In this document: in pieces, positions 11,095-21,906 of the stretch
Numbering within the stretch: the first letter of the stretch is position 1
How the letters are laid out: the number at the start of each line of letters is the position of its first letter
NCBI GenBank assembly: GCA_002786025.1
Contig: NHNW01000064.1
Location: forward strand, 155,027 to 219,026
Reading direction: 5' to 3'
DNA: 64,000 bases
Source of the DNA: Zasmidium citrigriseum
Taxonomy: Eukaryota; Ascomycota; Dothideomycetes; Mycosphaerellales; Mycosphaerellaceae
The notes under the pieces: model-generated
The model's database searches: none
What the model was told of the DNA's origin: nothing
The model's input: the letters and a program-made list of their open reading frames with translations, nothing else
Program-made: the position numbers and the translations under genes

Positions 11095-12066
11095 ATGAAC
11101 ACCTCTGTTGCCGCTGGGATGGCTGCACCAGACGCCATCGACATTCCATCCGCGAACGAGCAATTCTCGACCGCTGCCGACGAATCGCCCCACGCCGCTG
11201 AGATGGCCGCACCCGACGGAATTGACATCCCAGCCGCCGAGAACTCATCATCGACCGACACAGACGACTCACCTCGCGCCGCCGTCGGCAGCACTTACGA
11301 GCTCGTCGAGCAGATTCTTCTGCATCTGCACATGAAGGACATCTATGTCGCCCAACGCGTCAACCAGGATTGGAAGAGCGTCATCAAGCGCTCTCATCCA
11401 CTGCAGAAGAAGTTGTGGCGCATGCCGCGGGCCCAGCCCGTGCATCCAAAGCCCGTCTTGATTTCGACCATGAATAGAGCCGATACACTCCCTGAGTATA
11501 GTGACATCGAAATCAAAGTGTCGCCATTTCTCAAGCTCGACGAGTCTGCAAAGCCGCACTACATGCGCACTGCTGGATTCAAGACACTCGGCATCACCAC
11601 ATCCTTCTGGGGACGGCATCATAACTGCAAGGACGATACCCGGTCGAGGCTGTGTGGCCAGCTGCGTTTCCACTTCTCAACCAACATCAACCAAGAGGAC
11701 TCTTGGCTTGACACCATGATTACCCAGCCGCCAACCTCCAAAGTCCAGTTTGCATGGGACGTCGGACTCCAACCCCAACCGTTCCATCACCTTCAAGGCT
11801 TCACATTTGGTCGGCTGCTCGAAGCTCACCAGGAGTATGTCAAGCGTCTGGAGGAGCAGTACATCGATTGGGAGTTTCCAGAGGACCGTTGGAAGCTGGA
11901 GGACGTGTACGCCGCGGTGCATATCGATGTTCCCGTAGCGAAGTGCAGTGCCGCACTCGCGGTTACATCGCATACTATCTACAAGCGGCCAGACAGTGTT
12001 CGTGTCGGACGCCCGACACACTCTGACTGTGACTGGCTGTCAGGCCTGAAAGAAGAGGAGCAATAA
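11095..12066 (+). CDS. F-box protein, family A copy 4 (323 aa)
   Basis: A single exon. The N terminus carries a two-copy internal repeat: MAAPDAIDIPSA at residues 9-20 and MAAPDGIDIPAA at 37-48, an 84-bp period. The F-box is at about 67-107 (YELVEQILLHLHMKDIYVAQRVN, then DWKSVI). The C-terminal family block is present but looser (SWLDTMITQPPTSKVQF, LQGFTFGRLLEAHQEYVK). An ATG with no in-frame upstream alternative sets the start. Probable SCF adaptor; substrate unknown. Confidence 0.85.
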   Translation: MNTSVAAGMAAPDAIDIPSANEQFSTAADESPHAAEMAAPDGIDIPAAENSSSTDTDDSPRAAVGSTYELVEQILLHLHMKDIYVAQRVNQDWKSVIKRSHPLQKKLWRMPRAQPVHPKPVLISTMNRADTLPEYSDIEIKVSPFLKLDESAKPHYMRTAGFKTLGITTSFWGRHHNCKDDTRSRLCGQLRFHFSTNINQEDSWLDTMITQPPTSKVQFAWDVGLQPQPFHHLQGFTFGRLLEAHQEYVKRLEEQYIDWEFPEDRWKLEDVYAAVHIDVPVAKCSAALAVTSHTIYKRPDSVRVGRPTHSDCDWLSGLKEEEQ

Positions 12067-12720
12067 GATCGATGAGATGGTATTGCTCGACGAAATTCGA
12101 ATGGCAAAGTACAGGGACCCAGCCGTCAGTACTCAGTACCAGAGTTGGGGGACAGCAAGAAGCTATCTGAACTTCAGACGAGGTCAAGAGAGACAAAACA
12201 GGTATTTTGACATTGTCCTCAAGAGAGAAGGGTGTGTGCGTTCGAAATCTTTTGAAACGAAAGGCGAAGAAGAAGCCGCCTGGACAGATAATAGATTGCG
12301 GCACATCAAGGCTGGACTTGCGTGCGCAGGCGGAAGAAACACTGGAGCGCCTGAGAAACTACACATCCTTCAGTACACCGTATCAGGTCATTGAACTCAA
12401 AGACTTCATCAACACCCAAACACGAAGTAGTAATGGCCTCTTCAAGAATATATTCTCTGCCTTATCTACCAGTTCTCTCAACATCGCTGACATAACCAAG
12501 CAGAACATCATCGCCCAGGTCATTTCAATATCAAGTCATATCCTTCGTCCCATCGTATTCCACTATTGCCTAGTCCAGGCCAATATCTCCATCAGACCCC
12601 CTCACCGCCAACCACACTCCCCATTCCCAACGGCTCTCCAACATTCCCCGCATACTCCCCCGCATAATTCCCTGCATCACACACATCAGCACCCACCCTT
12701 CCCCTCCAAAACCAACTAAA
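12067..12720. other. Convergent 3' region, no gene seen
   Basis: The region separates the last family A F-box gene from the CAP gene on the opposite strand. The open frame 12207-12719 (+) is rich in His/Pro/Ser from a C-rich tract and is not protein-like. It probably holds the two 3' UTRs. Confidence 0.5.
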
Positions 12721-13326
12721 TCACCCACCAGGCCCCCCATAATTACACACCGTAATCCACGGCGTGCTCGGCCAGCCCACCACCCCACTCGGACAATTCA
12801 CAGTCGCACAACCCACCCTCTCCGTCCCCTTCCACACGACCTGGGAAAAGTGGCCCCAGTGTTCGAAATCCGACATGTCGGGTTGCGCTTCGCCGTAGTA
12901 GGAGGAGTAGTAGGGGAGTTCGTTGTTGTACCATTGGTCGGAGATGGAGATGGAGATGCAGGTGTCGCTGTTGCCGAGGGCGATGTTTTGGCCGTAGCCA
13001 CCTCCTCCTATGCTCCTACGAACAGTAGCGTTAGTATGGGTTGTGTGGGAGATTGGGGGATGGGAGGAGTACGTGTTATGAGCGAAGGTGCAGACGTTCG
13101 CCCATTCTGTTGCTGAAGCGGCGAGGTTGTCGTCCCAGGCGAGATCGGAGGCGGAGTGGTTTGCTCGATGGGCGTTGTGTGCTCGGAGGGCTGAGGCGAT
13201 GTAGTCGAATTGGCGGAGCTGTAACGGCGCAGCGAGGGTTCGGGGCGTGAGCGTTAGGAGGAACGTTAGGAGGGCTGGGAGGAACATGGTGAGTTTGATG
13301 AGGGCGTTGGAATAGTGCGGTGTCAT
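12721..13326 (-). CDS. Secreted CAP/SCP (PR-1-like) protein
   Basis: Exons are 13326-13073 and 13015-12721. The 57-nt intron (13016-13072) has a perfect TACTAAC branch site and TAG end; it is frame-neutral, so the frame stays open if unspliced. The spliced product is 182 aa. The signal peptide covers LLTFLLTLTPRTLAA; an internal ATG at 13287 would start right at its core. The CAP domain is clear: ALRAHNAHRANH, LAASATEWANVCTF, GYGQNIALG, WGHFSQVVWKGTERVGCA and the closing C-NYGGPGG, with six Cys as in the family. CAP proteins of this kind bind sterols and lipids and are exported during plant or host interaction. Splicing restores a family-like spacing between the FAHN and GYGQN blocks. Confidence 0.9.
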   Translation of the reverse strand: MTPHYSNALIKLTMFLPALLTFLLTLTPRTLAAPLQLRQFDYIASALRAHNAHRANHSASDLAWDDNLAASATEWANVCTFAHNTYSSHPPISHTTHTNATVRRSIGGGGYGQNIALGNSDTCISISISDQWYNNELPYYSSYYGEAQPDMSDFEHWGHFSQVVWKGTERVGCATVNCPSGVVGWPSTPWITVCNYGGPGG

Positions 13327-14094
13327 GCTGCTGGTGGTGAGACATCTTATACTGGCATCTTCGGATTAATGGACGGTGATATTGTGTGGCAAGCCGACGT
13401 CGATGGTCGGGCGAAGTCGACGGAGTCCGTTGCAGGACGTTGTGAAAGAATTTGGGTCGGTCAACGGTTGAACCACAAGGCTGACCTGTAGTCAACAGTT
13501 GCAATTCGCAGTAACTTCAGGATCGTCGGGTCTACGAAACACACAAGAGGCAGCAATTGATCGATCGTAGCCGATAGTTGCGAAGAGACTGATCTGGGAC
13601 GTGACATGTTATGCAGTCGCTGCTTTCTTGGTTGGAAGAAGAGTTGTGAGACGAGGCTGGAAAGCCGAACTGTTCCGAAGCCGATACCCATGGAATGCTG
13701 GTACCGACAACGGCTTTCCAAACATTGACGAAGTCCCGAGATCAGCGCTCGCACTATTCGTTTGACTTATGACTGGTTCCATGAGGAGGCTAGGAGTAAT
13801 GCTGGAGAGGACCGATGCCAGCCTCGTACTGGATTTCCTGGAAACAATCACATGCGCGACCGCGACGTATGTCGTGAGAAGATGAGGTTACATTATTATC
13901 GACGACGAGGCTGGCAGGTAATGTGAAAATGAAAGGTAGCTTGGTCGAGTTGCAATTCCCAAAGTGCATCGTCGCTAATCTACGCCAGCACCAGTGCAAC
14001 CCTGTGTAATGCTGCAAGCCAGCTGAAGTCTTGACTTTCCATGCCATGCCAAACGCCTGCACACATTTGAATCATGAGAGTCCGCACTTTCGTC
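13327..14094. other. Intergenic region, nothing recognised
   Basis: The stretch contains the promoter of the CAP gene and the 3' flank of the acidic-protein gene. Short frames on the minus strand lack features. No repeat or RNA gene was seen. Confidence 0.4.
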
Positions 14095-14382
14095 CTACTT
14101 TACTTCCTCGGCTTCGCCATCACCGCGGCGATCGTCACCCTCTCTGTCGTCTTCTTCCTTGCCGTCTTGTTCTTCCTGCTCGACTTTTTCTGCAGCGTAC
14201 TCTTTACCCCAGCGCTCACGCGCCTCGGCTGAGGATACTGGCTTGGGAGTCATGTCACGCTCTTCCTGCTCGTCGTCGGACTCGTCGTCGTCGCACTCGA
14301 AAGCCGCAGCGACTGCCTCAAAGAGGATGTCGCCGAGCTCCTCGATCTCCAGTGCGTCGTCGTTGTTGGACGAGGAAGACAT
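14095..14382 (-). CDS. Small acidic hypothetical protein (95 aa)
   Basis: A single-exon frame from ATG 14382 to TAG 14095. Composition is strongly non-random: an acidic block (ECDDDESDDEQEERD) and an acidic, Glu/Asp/Gly-rich tail. A short central piece (KPVSSAEARERWGKEYAAEKVEQEE) looks helical. There is no signal peptide and no known domain; it is likely intracellular and partly disordered. Spliced 5' UTR sequence may lie just upstream. The opposite strand is also open, so coding status rests on composition. Confidence 0.5.
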   Translation of the reverse strand: MSSSSNNDDALEIEELGDILFEAVAAAFECDDDESDDEQEERDMTPKPVSSAEARERWGKEYAAEKVEQEEQDGKEEDDREGDDRRGDGEAEEVK

Positions 14383-17283
14383 GATTGGTCCCGAATTTCG
14401 AGTTGCTGATCTGCGAGCTGTTAGTCAGGCGGTGCGCCCTGGGCTTGAGCGGGAGACTTACTAGGTTCTGGATGTCTGTACGGTTTGGAGAGTACGGCAG
14501 CCAAGGTGTATGATGTAAGATTTGCAAAACTGCCCGTGTATAGTCCAGGTAGGACGGAATTCCAATCCTCATAGAAGAGGAGAATGCGAAGGCGTCGTGC
14601 ATTGTAGGTCGTGTGAAGGGCTGGCTCGAATCACTTGCGTTGGTGAACTTAGCACGGAGAGCAGCTGGCGACGGTAAATGCTGGAGCAACGTTGCAGGAC
14701 ATAGGTATGTCTCGCTCATCTAGGTATGCCTGAATCGTTGCCGCAATCTTGAGAAGGAAGCATATATGGAGCGAATATCGTTGTATACGTCGACTCGTGG
14801 GTTTCGTTGAACATGCCGAGGCGCTATCGAGACGAGAGACGAAGAAGAGGACCTGGATCAAATATGCTCGTGGACGTTGTGCCCAAGCATGCATCATCAA
14901 AGGTCAAATGAGACATCATCGGTATGCAAGTCATGTCGCCTCCAGATCCACATGCGAGACATGCGTCTTGCCAAAACAATGGGCATTCAAACGACGGGGC
15001 GGCGTGTCGAGAGTGTTCATGCGATTTCTGAGGTGGAGGATGGCCGAAGACTATCCTCGCTGGATCTCTTCTGGAGTCCTCCCCACCAGCACTATAGACA
15101 GCGTAACCAGAAGCGCTCATGCCACACAGCCGTGTGATGCACGCAAGGAAGAGGTGTTCCAGGAACGTATCCATCTAGACGAGCCTTCGAGCCATAGCAC
15201 CTTTCAAAGCAAGGCGCGAACGGTGGCAGCGGTGGGGCTTGAGCTGCAATATCATGGAGACTCTGCATGCATTCATCTCGGGCCATCGTCGAATCCGCAG
15301 GGTAGCGAGAGCCACCTTGGAACTGTACCTTACGCTCAGGCTCGGCTGGCTCTATGTGTAGCTCAGCTGCTGCATGGTCGCCGCCAGGTGTGTCCTGAAG
15401 GTCTGATAGGCTCGCAGGTCAAGCGCTGAGCTGAGCTGAGCGCCGTAAATGGGTATGCTGACCGTACCTGGTCACAATGAGGGATGACGGGACTTGGCGA
15501 TCGAGGAGTCCAGACCAGAGCCGCTTTCTGCGTCCCGGTGGTCGTGATGTCGATACTTCCAGCAGGCGAGGTCGAACTCGGTGGCCCGGGATTCTCGTGT
15601 GCTGGCCCTGAAATGCTCTTCACCTTTCCGTTAATCAGATGTACCTCCTTCGCTGCTCTTCCCTGCTCTTCCTTGCGCTTCTCTGCGGTTCTCGCTGCGT
15701 GGAAATGATTCTTCGAAATCTGGAAGCTCGTCAAGTGTGGTGCCGGAGATGCTGGACGTGGCGGCAACGTGAGAGTTGGTGATGTCGGCGAGGAGGTAGA
15801 CGGGATAGAGCGAGATCGTCAGAAAGACGTGAAAGGGTCGCGTGGGAACTTCACGATGGTCCTTGCGCGAGTGTTAGTATCTCAGCGTCGCGTCTGAAGT
15901 CCTGGCCGGTGATGGAGAAGTGTGGAGAGAAGATGACAATTTCGACGACGACCGCACAAAGAGAACATCTTCATTCAATTGCAATGTATGTACAGCTATC
16001 CTCTGTCCTCTCTTCTCAAAACATGTAACCCTCAGCAAACTCGGCTCGCCCTCGTACGATTTGCAGCAACCTCGAGACAAGCGCAGGCGGGACTCTTGGG
16101 ATCTCAAATGTTAGCTTAGGTGGGATCCACGGTCCAACATTCTTCTTAAACGAGTCAGACTTGCCCGCCGCTGTGGAGGTGGTGAAGCGGTGGGCGTGGG
16201 TGGTCGGCTCGTTTGGGGAGGGAACAGGAGGAAGTTGGGGTGAGGAGGGATTTTGATGTTGCTGTGGGCGACGCGGGAGGGGCCGTGGTCAGGGATTGAG
16301 TGGTGCGGAGGCGTTTAGATGGAAGGAGCGAACAGTATCAGGTATATACAGAATCTGCACGATCGTGATGGAGTACGAGCGATTGATGCGAGGCTGAGTT
16401 GAACACTGTATTGTGTTTCTATGTAAGAAATGTAGCCTCACCTCCCCAGCCCCGTCCACTTCGTCGAACGGCGCAAAAGAAAGCATCAGGCAGCGGCAAA
16501 AGGTAAGTGGCTCCAAGTGCACAGGACCAAGTATTCATCTGGCGCCGCGACATCAATCTTCAACAAGCAAGCCTGCACATCGCCATAGAGGTGGTGAGAC
16601 GACGCGCTTAACCCAACCGCAGTGCAGCTTTTGGTGGCTTGTTGTGTGCACTTGGACGATGTGGAAGGAAGACGGAGGAAGCTGGACGGTGAGGGCGGTT
16701 TTGATGCTGCCTGTCGGAGTGGGACGGGCCGGGATGGATGAGGAAGGTGCGGCGTGGCGATGGGTTTTGGCAGATGATGGTCAGGATCTTGGGTCACGAC
16801 GAGCACCAACGACGATCAGCATTCTCTGTCACCACCATCACGACTCTACCGACCATCAAGCCATGTATGTCCCACAAATGCGAAGAAGGAGCGGGTTGGA
16901 CTCCACCGGCTTCCACAAGACGATATTCTTTTGGAACGAGCAAACGATCCCAAATCGACGAAAGAAGATTCTTGTTTTTCAATATTCAATAGCAAGTCAT
17001 GCAACACGACCGTTGCACGCGCCTCGAAGAGCACTTGCCACTGCTTACGGTTTTGCGGAAGATGAAGCCAAAGCCGGAGTTGAAGAGACTGAAAAAGAGA
17101 TGGAGAACAGATTTGGGAAGAGACTGGAGAAGAGATTTTGAAAAAGTTGTTCTGGTGTCACATTTGGATTTAGATTCGGTCTACGAAACACTCTCTGCTT
17201 CGAGGGACGACGATTCCTGATCGCCTTCCCGCCCAAATCGAGACCTAGCCGCCCGCACGAACGCCGACATATCTCAACGACAT
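14383..17283. other. 2.9-kb stretch with only weak gene candidates
   Basis: The best candidate is a minus-strand frame at 15363-15767 containing KNHFHAARTAEKRKEEQGR and a Pro/Ser-rich tail. A clear intron 3' end (TACTAAC branch then GCAAG, near 15862-15880 on the minus strand) lies just upstream, so it may be the last exon of a gene whose 5' exon (perhaps within 15874-16107) I cannot fix. Two other frames are also open there. The 226-codon frame 14749-15429 (+) and those near 16.4-17.2 kb show no family resemblance. Confidence 0.3.
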
Positions 17284-17574
17284 CTACTGCTCATCATCAC
17301 CATCCGACGATGTTGCGATCACATACGATACCCAGGACCGCTTTTCTCCCGCCGATGTCTTTCCTGGCTTCGAATGTTTGGAGACTTGCAGATACCGCTT
17401 CGACACATGATGGAGCGTGCTCTTCTGGTAGATGGGCTGGGAGCTGTTGGTACGAGGCATCAGCGAAGCGGTGGAGGGGCTGGAGCAGTTGGTGGAACTG
17501 GAGGATTTGTTAAAGGGGGCGGCAGTGATCGTGGTGCCCGCAGCGAAGATCGTGAAGAGGGTGGTGAGATGCAT
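17284..17574 (-). CDS. Small secreted protein, effector-like (96 aa)
   Basis: An ATG at 17574 opens a typical signal peptide (MHLTTLFTIFAAGTTITAA). The mature part is Ser/Thr- and Lys-rich with one Cys (NCSSPS) and ends in an acidic tail (SSDGDDEQ). No domain is recognised. Size and secretion are typical of lineage-specific fungal secreted proteins. A single Cys argues against a disulfide-stabilised effector fold. The + strand is open across part of it, so the signal peptide is the main evidence. Confidence 0.55.
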   Translation of the reverse strand: MHLTTLFTIFAAGTTITAAPFNKSSSSTNCSSPSTASLMPRTNSSQPIYQKSTLHHVSKRYLQVSKHSKPGKTSAGEKRSWVSYVIATSSDGDDEQ

Positions 17575-18743
17575 GATGTTGGTTTGTTGCGTTGTGAGGT
17601 TTCACAGTTCAGGAAGCCGAACACAGTACCAGTCTGTGTTGAGATTCTTGCGACTGTGAAGGTTCAGGAGACTGCAATGGGTAAGTACGAGGAGCAGATT
17701 GAATCCAGAGCAGGATGTGTTGGATATATCTTGGCGGCCTGGCATGCCGGGCATGATGGTTGAGACAAAGAGCATTGTGTCGTGAAAGGAGTGAGGTATG
17801 CTGGTGCATTGTTCGAATAAAGCGAAGGGGGCGGGCGAGAGGGGGACAAAGAAGGATCGTGAAGCTGAGAGGTATAATTGAGCCTCCACCTTCGTCGTTC
17901 GATATCATCGCAGCATAACAGAAGGCGACAGCAAGAATGATGGAAAGGAGAACTAGGTTATTCTAGTATGGATCTTGTCCTTGAGAGGGAATGAAGACAT
18001 ATCAAACATCACCAACAGGCCTATTCTTAGGCCCATCAACTCTTTACTCCCCCCACAGCCCATATCCTATCTCCCATCCCAAGTCTCCCAACCGCATAAA
18101 CTCCCGCCTCGTCGCTTTCACCGCTATCACCCTTTACCACTGCAGCCCAACTTCACTTACATACCCCCGTCGCTAACTATCTCCATCATCAAATCAGAAC
18201 AGCGCTTCACTTCCACGTGAAACAAGCGCCTGTGGTCTATGCCACTCTCAGGTAACTGTCAACTCTCTTTCTTTCATTTTGGCGGCGGCGGTGGCACCGG
18301 CGAGCGGAGCAGCGAGTTCGATTCTCGCGCGAGGACTTCTTTTTTGGTCTTTCGTTTGATCTTTTGAAGATGGAGTGAGGTGAAGCGATTACTGGAGCTG
18401 GAGTTGCCTGGACGAGGAGACGATATCGTTTTGCAGTTCGGTGCAAATGCTTTGCGGCGGTTGGAACGTGGACGGCAACGTTCTGTCCTCTCGTTGAGTG
18501 AGAGCGCCACCAAGCTTACAGGCCTTTGCTTCGGTGCTGCGGGAATACATTCATACGTGAGATGGTCCGTTCTCAACGGACCAAGGTGCCATCCATCAGC
18601 GAGCGTCGGACGTCAAGGAGTTGTCAATGCGATTTATGTTACGATATGTATACCCAACTCCAGTGGAAACACGCTGTCTGATTTATCGCCATGCAACATA
18701 CGAAAAAAACCATCCAATTCCTCCTTCTGCCTCCCACCCTCAA
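17575..18743. other. Intergenic stretch, no gene seen
   Basis: Frames here are short or out of register. A C-rich pyrimidine tract covers roughly 18.0-18.2 kb. No RNA gene or repeat was identified. Confidence 0.4.
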
Positions 18744-19769
18744 TCAACCCGCAGTAGCAAACCTCCTCGCCCTCTCCTCCCTCCCCGTCTTCTCCACCTC
18801 CGGCCGATTCCACTCCTCCTGCTCCTTAACACTATTCTTCCCATGCTCCGTATGCCGCGCCACCCTCTTCAAAAAGTCAATCGCATAAAACCCCGTCATC
18901 GCCGCCTCCGCATACGGCATCTTCCCACTCGCCTGGTTCCGCCCATTCCTCAGAGCCCCAATCGCCACGCCCACAGTCGCTGCCAATGCTACGCGCTTGC
19001 CCTTTTGGCCTGTCCACGGCCCAGGTTCCATGCGGCACCGCACGACTTCGACGCCGCCGGCCCAGGCGGCGGATTTGAGCGCTTTGAGGGCGGTGTAGCC
19101 TTCGGAGGGGCGGTTGGGGTCGTCTTGGGGGCGGGTGTTGGGGTCGGGGCCGTTGTTTTTGCCGTTGCCGCCGCGGGTTGAGCGAGACCGCGACCGACTG
19201 TTGCTCTTGCTTCTACGGCGGTGGCGGCGGGAGTCTCTTGAGCGGGAGGAGCTGGCGCTGCGGCTTCTTCTATCGCTGCGACCTCGTCGATTGTCTTGTC
19301 GGGATCTGCGGTCGTCTTCTACACGGGACTTGCGGTCGTCGTAGCCGTTGGCTGGGGCAGGCGCTTCGTCGTCTTCGTAGCGTTGTTTGCCGTGGTATTC
19401 GGTGAGGGGCAGGCGGCTGGGCTCGTAGCGGTGGTCTTCCCAGTGGTCGTCAGTGCCGTTGCGACGGCGACGTCTCACTCGCTCGTAGACTTCAGAGTAT
19501 CGTCTCTCTCGCGGGTCTCGATCTGATCCATCTCTTGAGTCGTATGAATTGGAGTTGTCGTTGTTGTAGTACACAGCATCCTGATACGGGACGTAGTCGC
19601 TCTTCCTCGGCTTCCCATTCAACGCAGCGACATTCGAGCGAGGAGATGCATCATCCGGCGGCGGGCTTCGAAGTTGCGGCTGCTGCTGCTTGCCATAGTC
19701 GGGATAATTCCAATGATCATTCCCGCGGTGGTTCATCTCGTAGGCAATCTCGAAAAGCTCATCAACCAT
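18744..19769 (-). CDS. Arg/Ser-rich protein with C-terminal glycine-zipper-like segment (341 aa)
   Basis: ATG at 19769, TGA at 18744. The N-terminal half is disordered and rich in Asn, Gln, Tyr, Asp and Arg (RERRYSEVYERVRRRRR). Residues about 150-205 form an RS-type domain (RRSRSASSSRSRDSRR, then SKSNSRSRSRS). The C-terminal third is folded-looking and contains KRVALAATVGVAIGALRNGR, a small-residue segment like a glycine zipper, followed by the amphipathic piece YAIDFLKRVA. Related fungal proteins are annotated only as hypothetical, sometimes with DUF3824. The RS tract suggests nuclear or RNA-related function but could be a general disordered linker. An upstream exon cannot be excluded. Confidence 0.75.
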   Translation of the reverse strand: MVDELFEIAYEMNHRGNDHWNYPDYGKQQQPQLRSPPPDDASPRSNVAALNGKPRKSDYVPYQDAVYYNNDNSNSYDSRDGSDRDPRERRYSEVYERVRRRRRNGTDDHWEDHRYEPSRLPLTEYHGKQRYEDDEAPAPANGYDDRKSRVEDDRRSRQDNRRGRSDRRSRSASSSRSRDSRRHRRRSKSNSRSRSRSTRGGNGKNNGPDPNTRPQDDPNRPSEGYTALKALKSAAWAGGVEVVRCRMEPGPWTGQKGKRVALAATVGVAIGALRNGRNQASGKMPYAEAAMTGFYAIDFLKRVARHTEHGKNSVKEQEEWNRPEVEKTGREERARRFATAG

Positions 19770-21030
19770 CAAGGTCGGCGCAGTCGTGCAGAAGAGGTGA
19801 CGTTGAGAAAAGGAAAACTCTGCTGAGTCGAGCGTTGACTATAGCAGACGTCGTATAGCGCCTCATTTCCAAGTCCTTCATCGTGATCGGTCGGGATCAG
19901 GCTGGTCGTTCGTTTGAGCCGCGCATGGTTGTTTCCTTGGATGGGAACACGCCACGCCGGTGCGGTGAGCCTTCCCATCTCGTCACTTGGGCACGCGACT
20001 TATCGGCAGGTGGGCAGCCACTCGCTTCATCTGCCGGCGTGAAGAAGCAGCGGGCCGTGTGATGAGTCTGCGAGGCTGTGTTGCCCCGTGGGGAGAGCTG
20101 CCGGGGATTATGTTTGGAAGTGGGCTGTAAGGCTGGGATCATGTCTGCAGGAAGGAGCGATCGACAGGATCATGTTTGCAGGCTTGACACATCTCAAACC
20201 CGTCAAGCAGGTTTTGACACTCGGGTTCCTCGGCATCGACGGCCTGAGCGTTGGTATCGACTGGGATGGCTGGTCCGGCTTGGCGGGTTGGAGACGACAT
20301 CACGCGGCTTTTGTGGCTTGACCACCAAGTGTGAAGAAGTTAGTTGAGGATGGCAGGTTTGGTCTTGAGGCTGCGGATCGAAGGTCAGCGAGAACTCGGA
20401 CGATACGAGTGGGTGAGACGAGGTCGAAACTGGCCAAGATCGGTGACGTTGAGATTTGTGCCCAACGATGGCTGATGCGACAGTGACAGATGATCAAACC
20501 GGAAACGATGTTTCATCCCCGATTCATGTTGGCGAGATCTGAATCCAGGAGCATGTCAAGATATATCCACCTGACGAACAACGCATTCCGCCACTTTCTC
20601 TCCTGACTTTTAGTCAGACCGTCCGATGCTCCAGCAACGCAAGACATCAGGTGAAAGGTTCCAGTGGATGCAAGAAAGTTGCGACTGTGGGAGCCGGTAT
20701 GCAGAGGATTGTCTCGATTGTCGAGGCTCTGCAAGCACCGCTGTCAGGCAGCGACGGCCAAGTGTCGCAGAAACCCACCCGAGTTTCACAGCCTGTACAA
20801 GATCAAGTCGAATCGACTTCAGAGGATCATCCGATGACTTTCGACCGCTGTCAAACCCCAGGATTTGCATTCATGGAAGCATCGCATCGTCTCGTGCTTT
20901 GAGTCTCGACGCTCGCTGGCATTGATCCTCGGCATACAGTCGCAGCTGCGTTGTGAAAGAGCGGAACGCAAGAGCGACGGGGAGCTCCAGGCAAGTCAGA
21001 CCCTCTACCATTACCCAGACTCCGCCCACA
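19770..21030. other. Intergenic stretch, no confident gene
   Basis: Open frames at 20078-20347 and 20600-20925 on the + strand are short and overlap others. The frame 20651-20902 has fairly coding-like content (KKVATVGAGMQRIVSIVEAL) but no domain. The region flanks the 3' end of the UstYa-type gene. Confidence 0.35.
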
Positions 21031-21906
21031 TCAGGTGTCTTTCTTATCTTCCTCTTCGATTTCTTTCATAACCCTCCAATACTCCTCTCCCCACTCCCTT
21101 CCCTTGATCCCCTCCGGCTTCGTCCAATTCAAATACATCTCCAAATCCACAGCCTCCCGATCCCTCCACTCAACCAACTGCCTCCAATCTCGACACTCCC
21201 TCACAACCCCAAAGTCCGGAAACGGATGCTCATTATCCTCCACCCACTCATACGTGATCATCCCGCTATCCGCCGTGCAGAGGAGATGCTGCATCAGCAT
21301 GTCGGTGCAGTGCTGCAGGTGGATTGTTTCGAGCGCGGGCCGCCCAGCGAGGCCAGAGTTGCCGGCAAAGGCGGCTTTACGAAGCATGTTGAGGCAGTGG
21401 ACTTGGTGGAAGAAGTCGAGGGCGCCGACGTAGGCGTCTTCGCCCATGTGCCAGACGGCATCTTCGAATTTGGCCACGGTGGAGGGGTCTTTGCCCATCT
21501 TGCGAATCTGCGCTGCTGTGAGGGGAATGGTGCGGATGTGTTCGAAGGAGTCCCAGGCTGCTCCTGCAACTGGGTCGGAGGGGAGGCCGCGCCAGGGCGA
21601 GGGATCGGGGCCTGGGAGGAGGGTGCCGTTGAATTTTGTGGGTTGCAGGCGGATGGTTGTGTCTTCGAGGAAAGGGGAGTAGATCGAGGTGAGTCGGATT
21701 GCGTCTTGGATCGAGATTTTATGGGTGAAGGATATGGCGAGCATTGACAGGGAGACTAGGAAGAGGAAGATGTTCGCGATGATTGCGGCTGTCCATCCGC
21801 CCCAACGTCTTCTTGAGCGCTCGTCGATTGGTCTTGCTGGACCGCCGAGCAAGGCTTCTGTCGATTCGTTGTCAGCAGCGCATTGGTCGTTCTTCTCGTT
21901 GCCCAT
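21031..21906 (-). CDS. UstYa-type DUF3328 oxidase, partner of the adjacent repeat precursor (291 aa)
   Basis: The chosen start at 21906 gives MGNEKNDQCA; the frame is open to 22089. A cytosolic N terminus with a basic stop (DERSRRRWGG) precedes one membrane segment at about residues 39-60, as in the family. The two hallmark motifs are intact: HQVHC at 167-171 (in FFHQVHCLNMLRK) and HLQHC at 196-200, followed by the LLCTADSGMITYEW signature. UstYa-type proteins are membrane-anchored, probably copper-dependent oxidases that install oxidative cross-links in fungal ribosomal peptides such as ustiloxin and phomopsin. The gene stands head to head, 593 bp apart, with a Kex2-type repeat precursor. 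There is no premature stop, and length is near the family norm. The chemistry on this precursor is inference. Confidence 0.9.
   Translation of the reverse strand: MGNEKNDQCAADNESTEALLGGPARPIDERSRRRWGGWTAAIIANIFLFLVSLSMLAISFTHKISIQDAIRLTSIYSPFLEDTTIRLQPTKFNGTLLPGPDPSPWRGLPSDPVAGAAWDSFEHIRTIPLTAAQIRKMGKDPSTVAKFEDAVWHMGEDAYVGALDFFHQVHCLNMLRKAAFAGNSGLAGRPALETIHLQHCTDMLMQHLLCTADSGMITYEWVEDNEHPFPDFGVVRECRDWRQLVEWRDREAVDLEMYLNWTKPEGIKGREWGEEYWRVMKEIEEEDKKDT

Noticed and set aside
12207..12719. 170-codon plus-strand ORF ending in His/Pro-rich sequence
   Set aside because: It lies in the 3' region after the last family A gene; composition comes from a C-rich tract and no homology is apparent.
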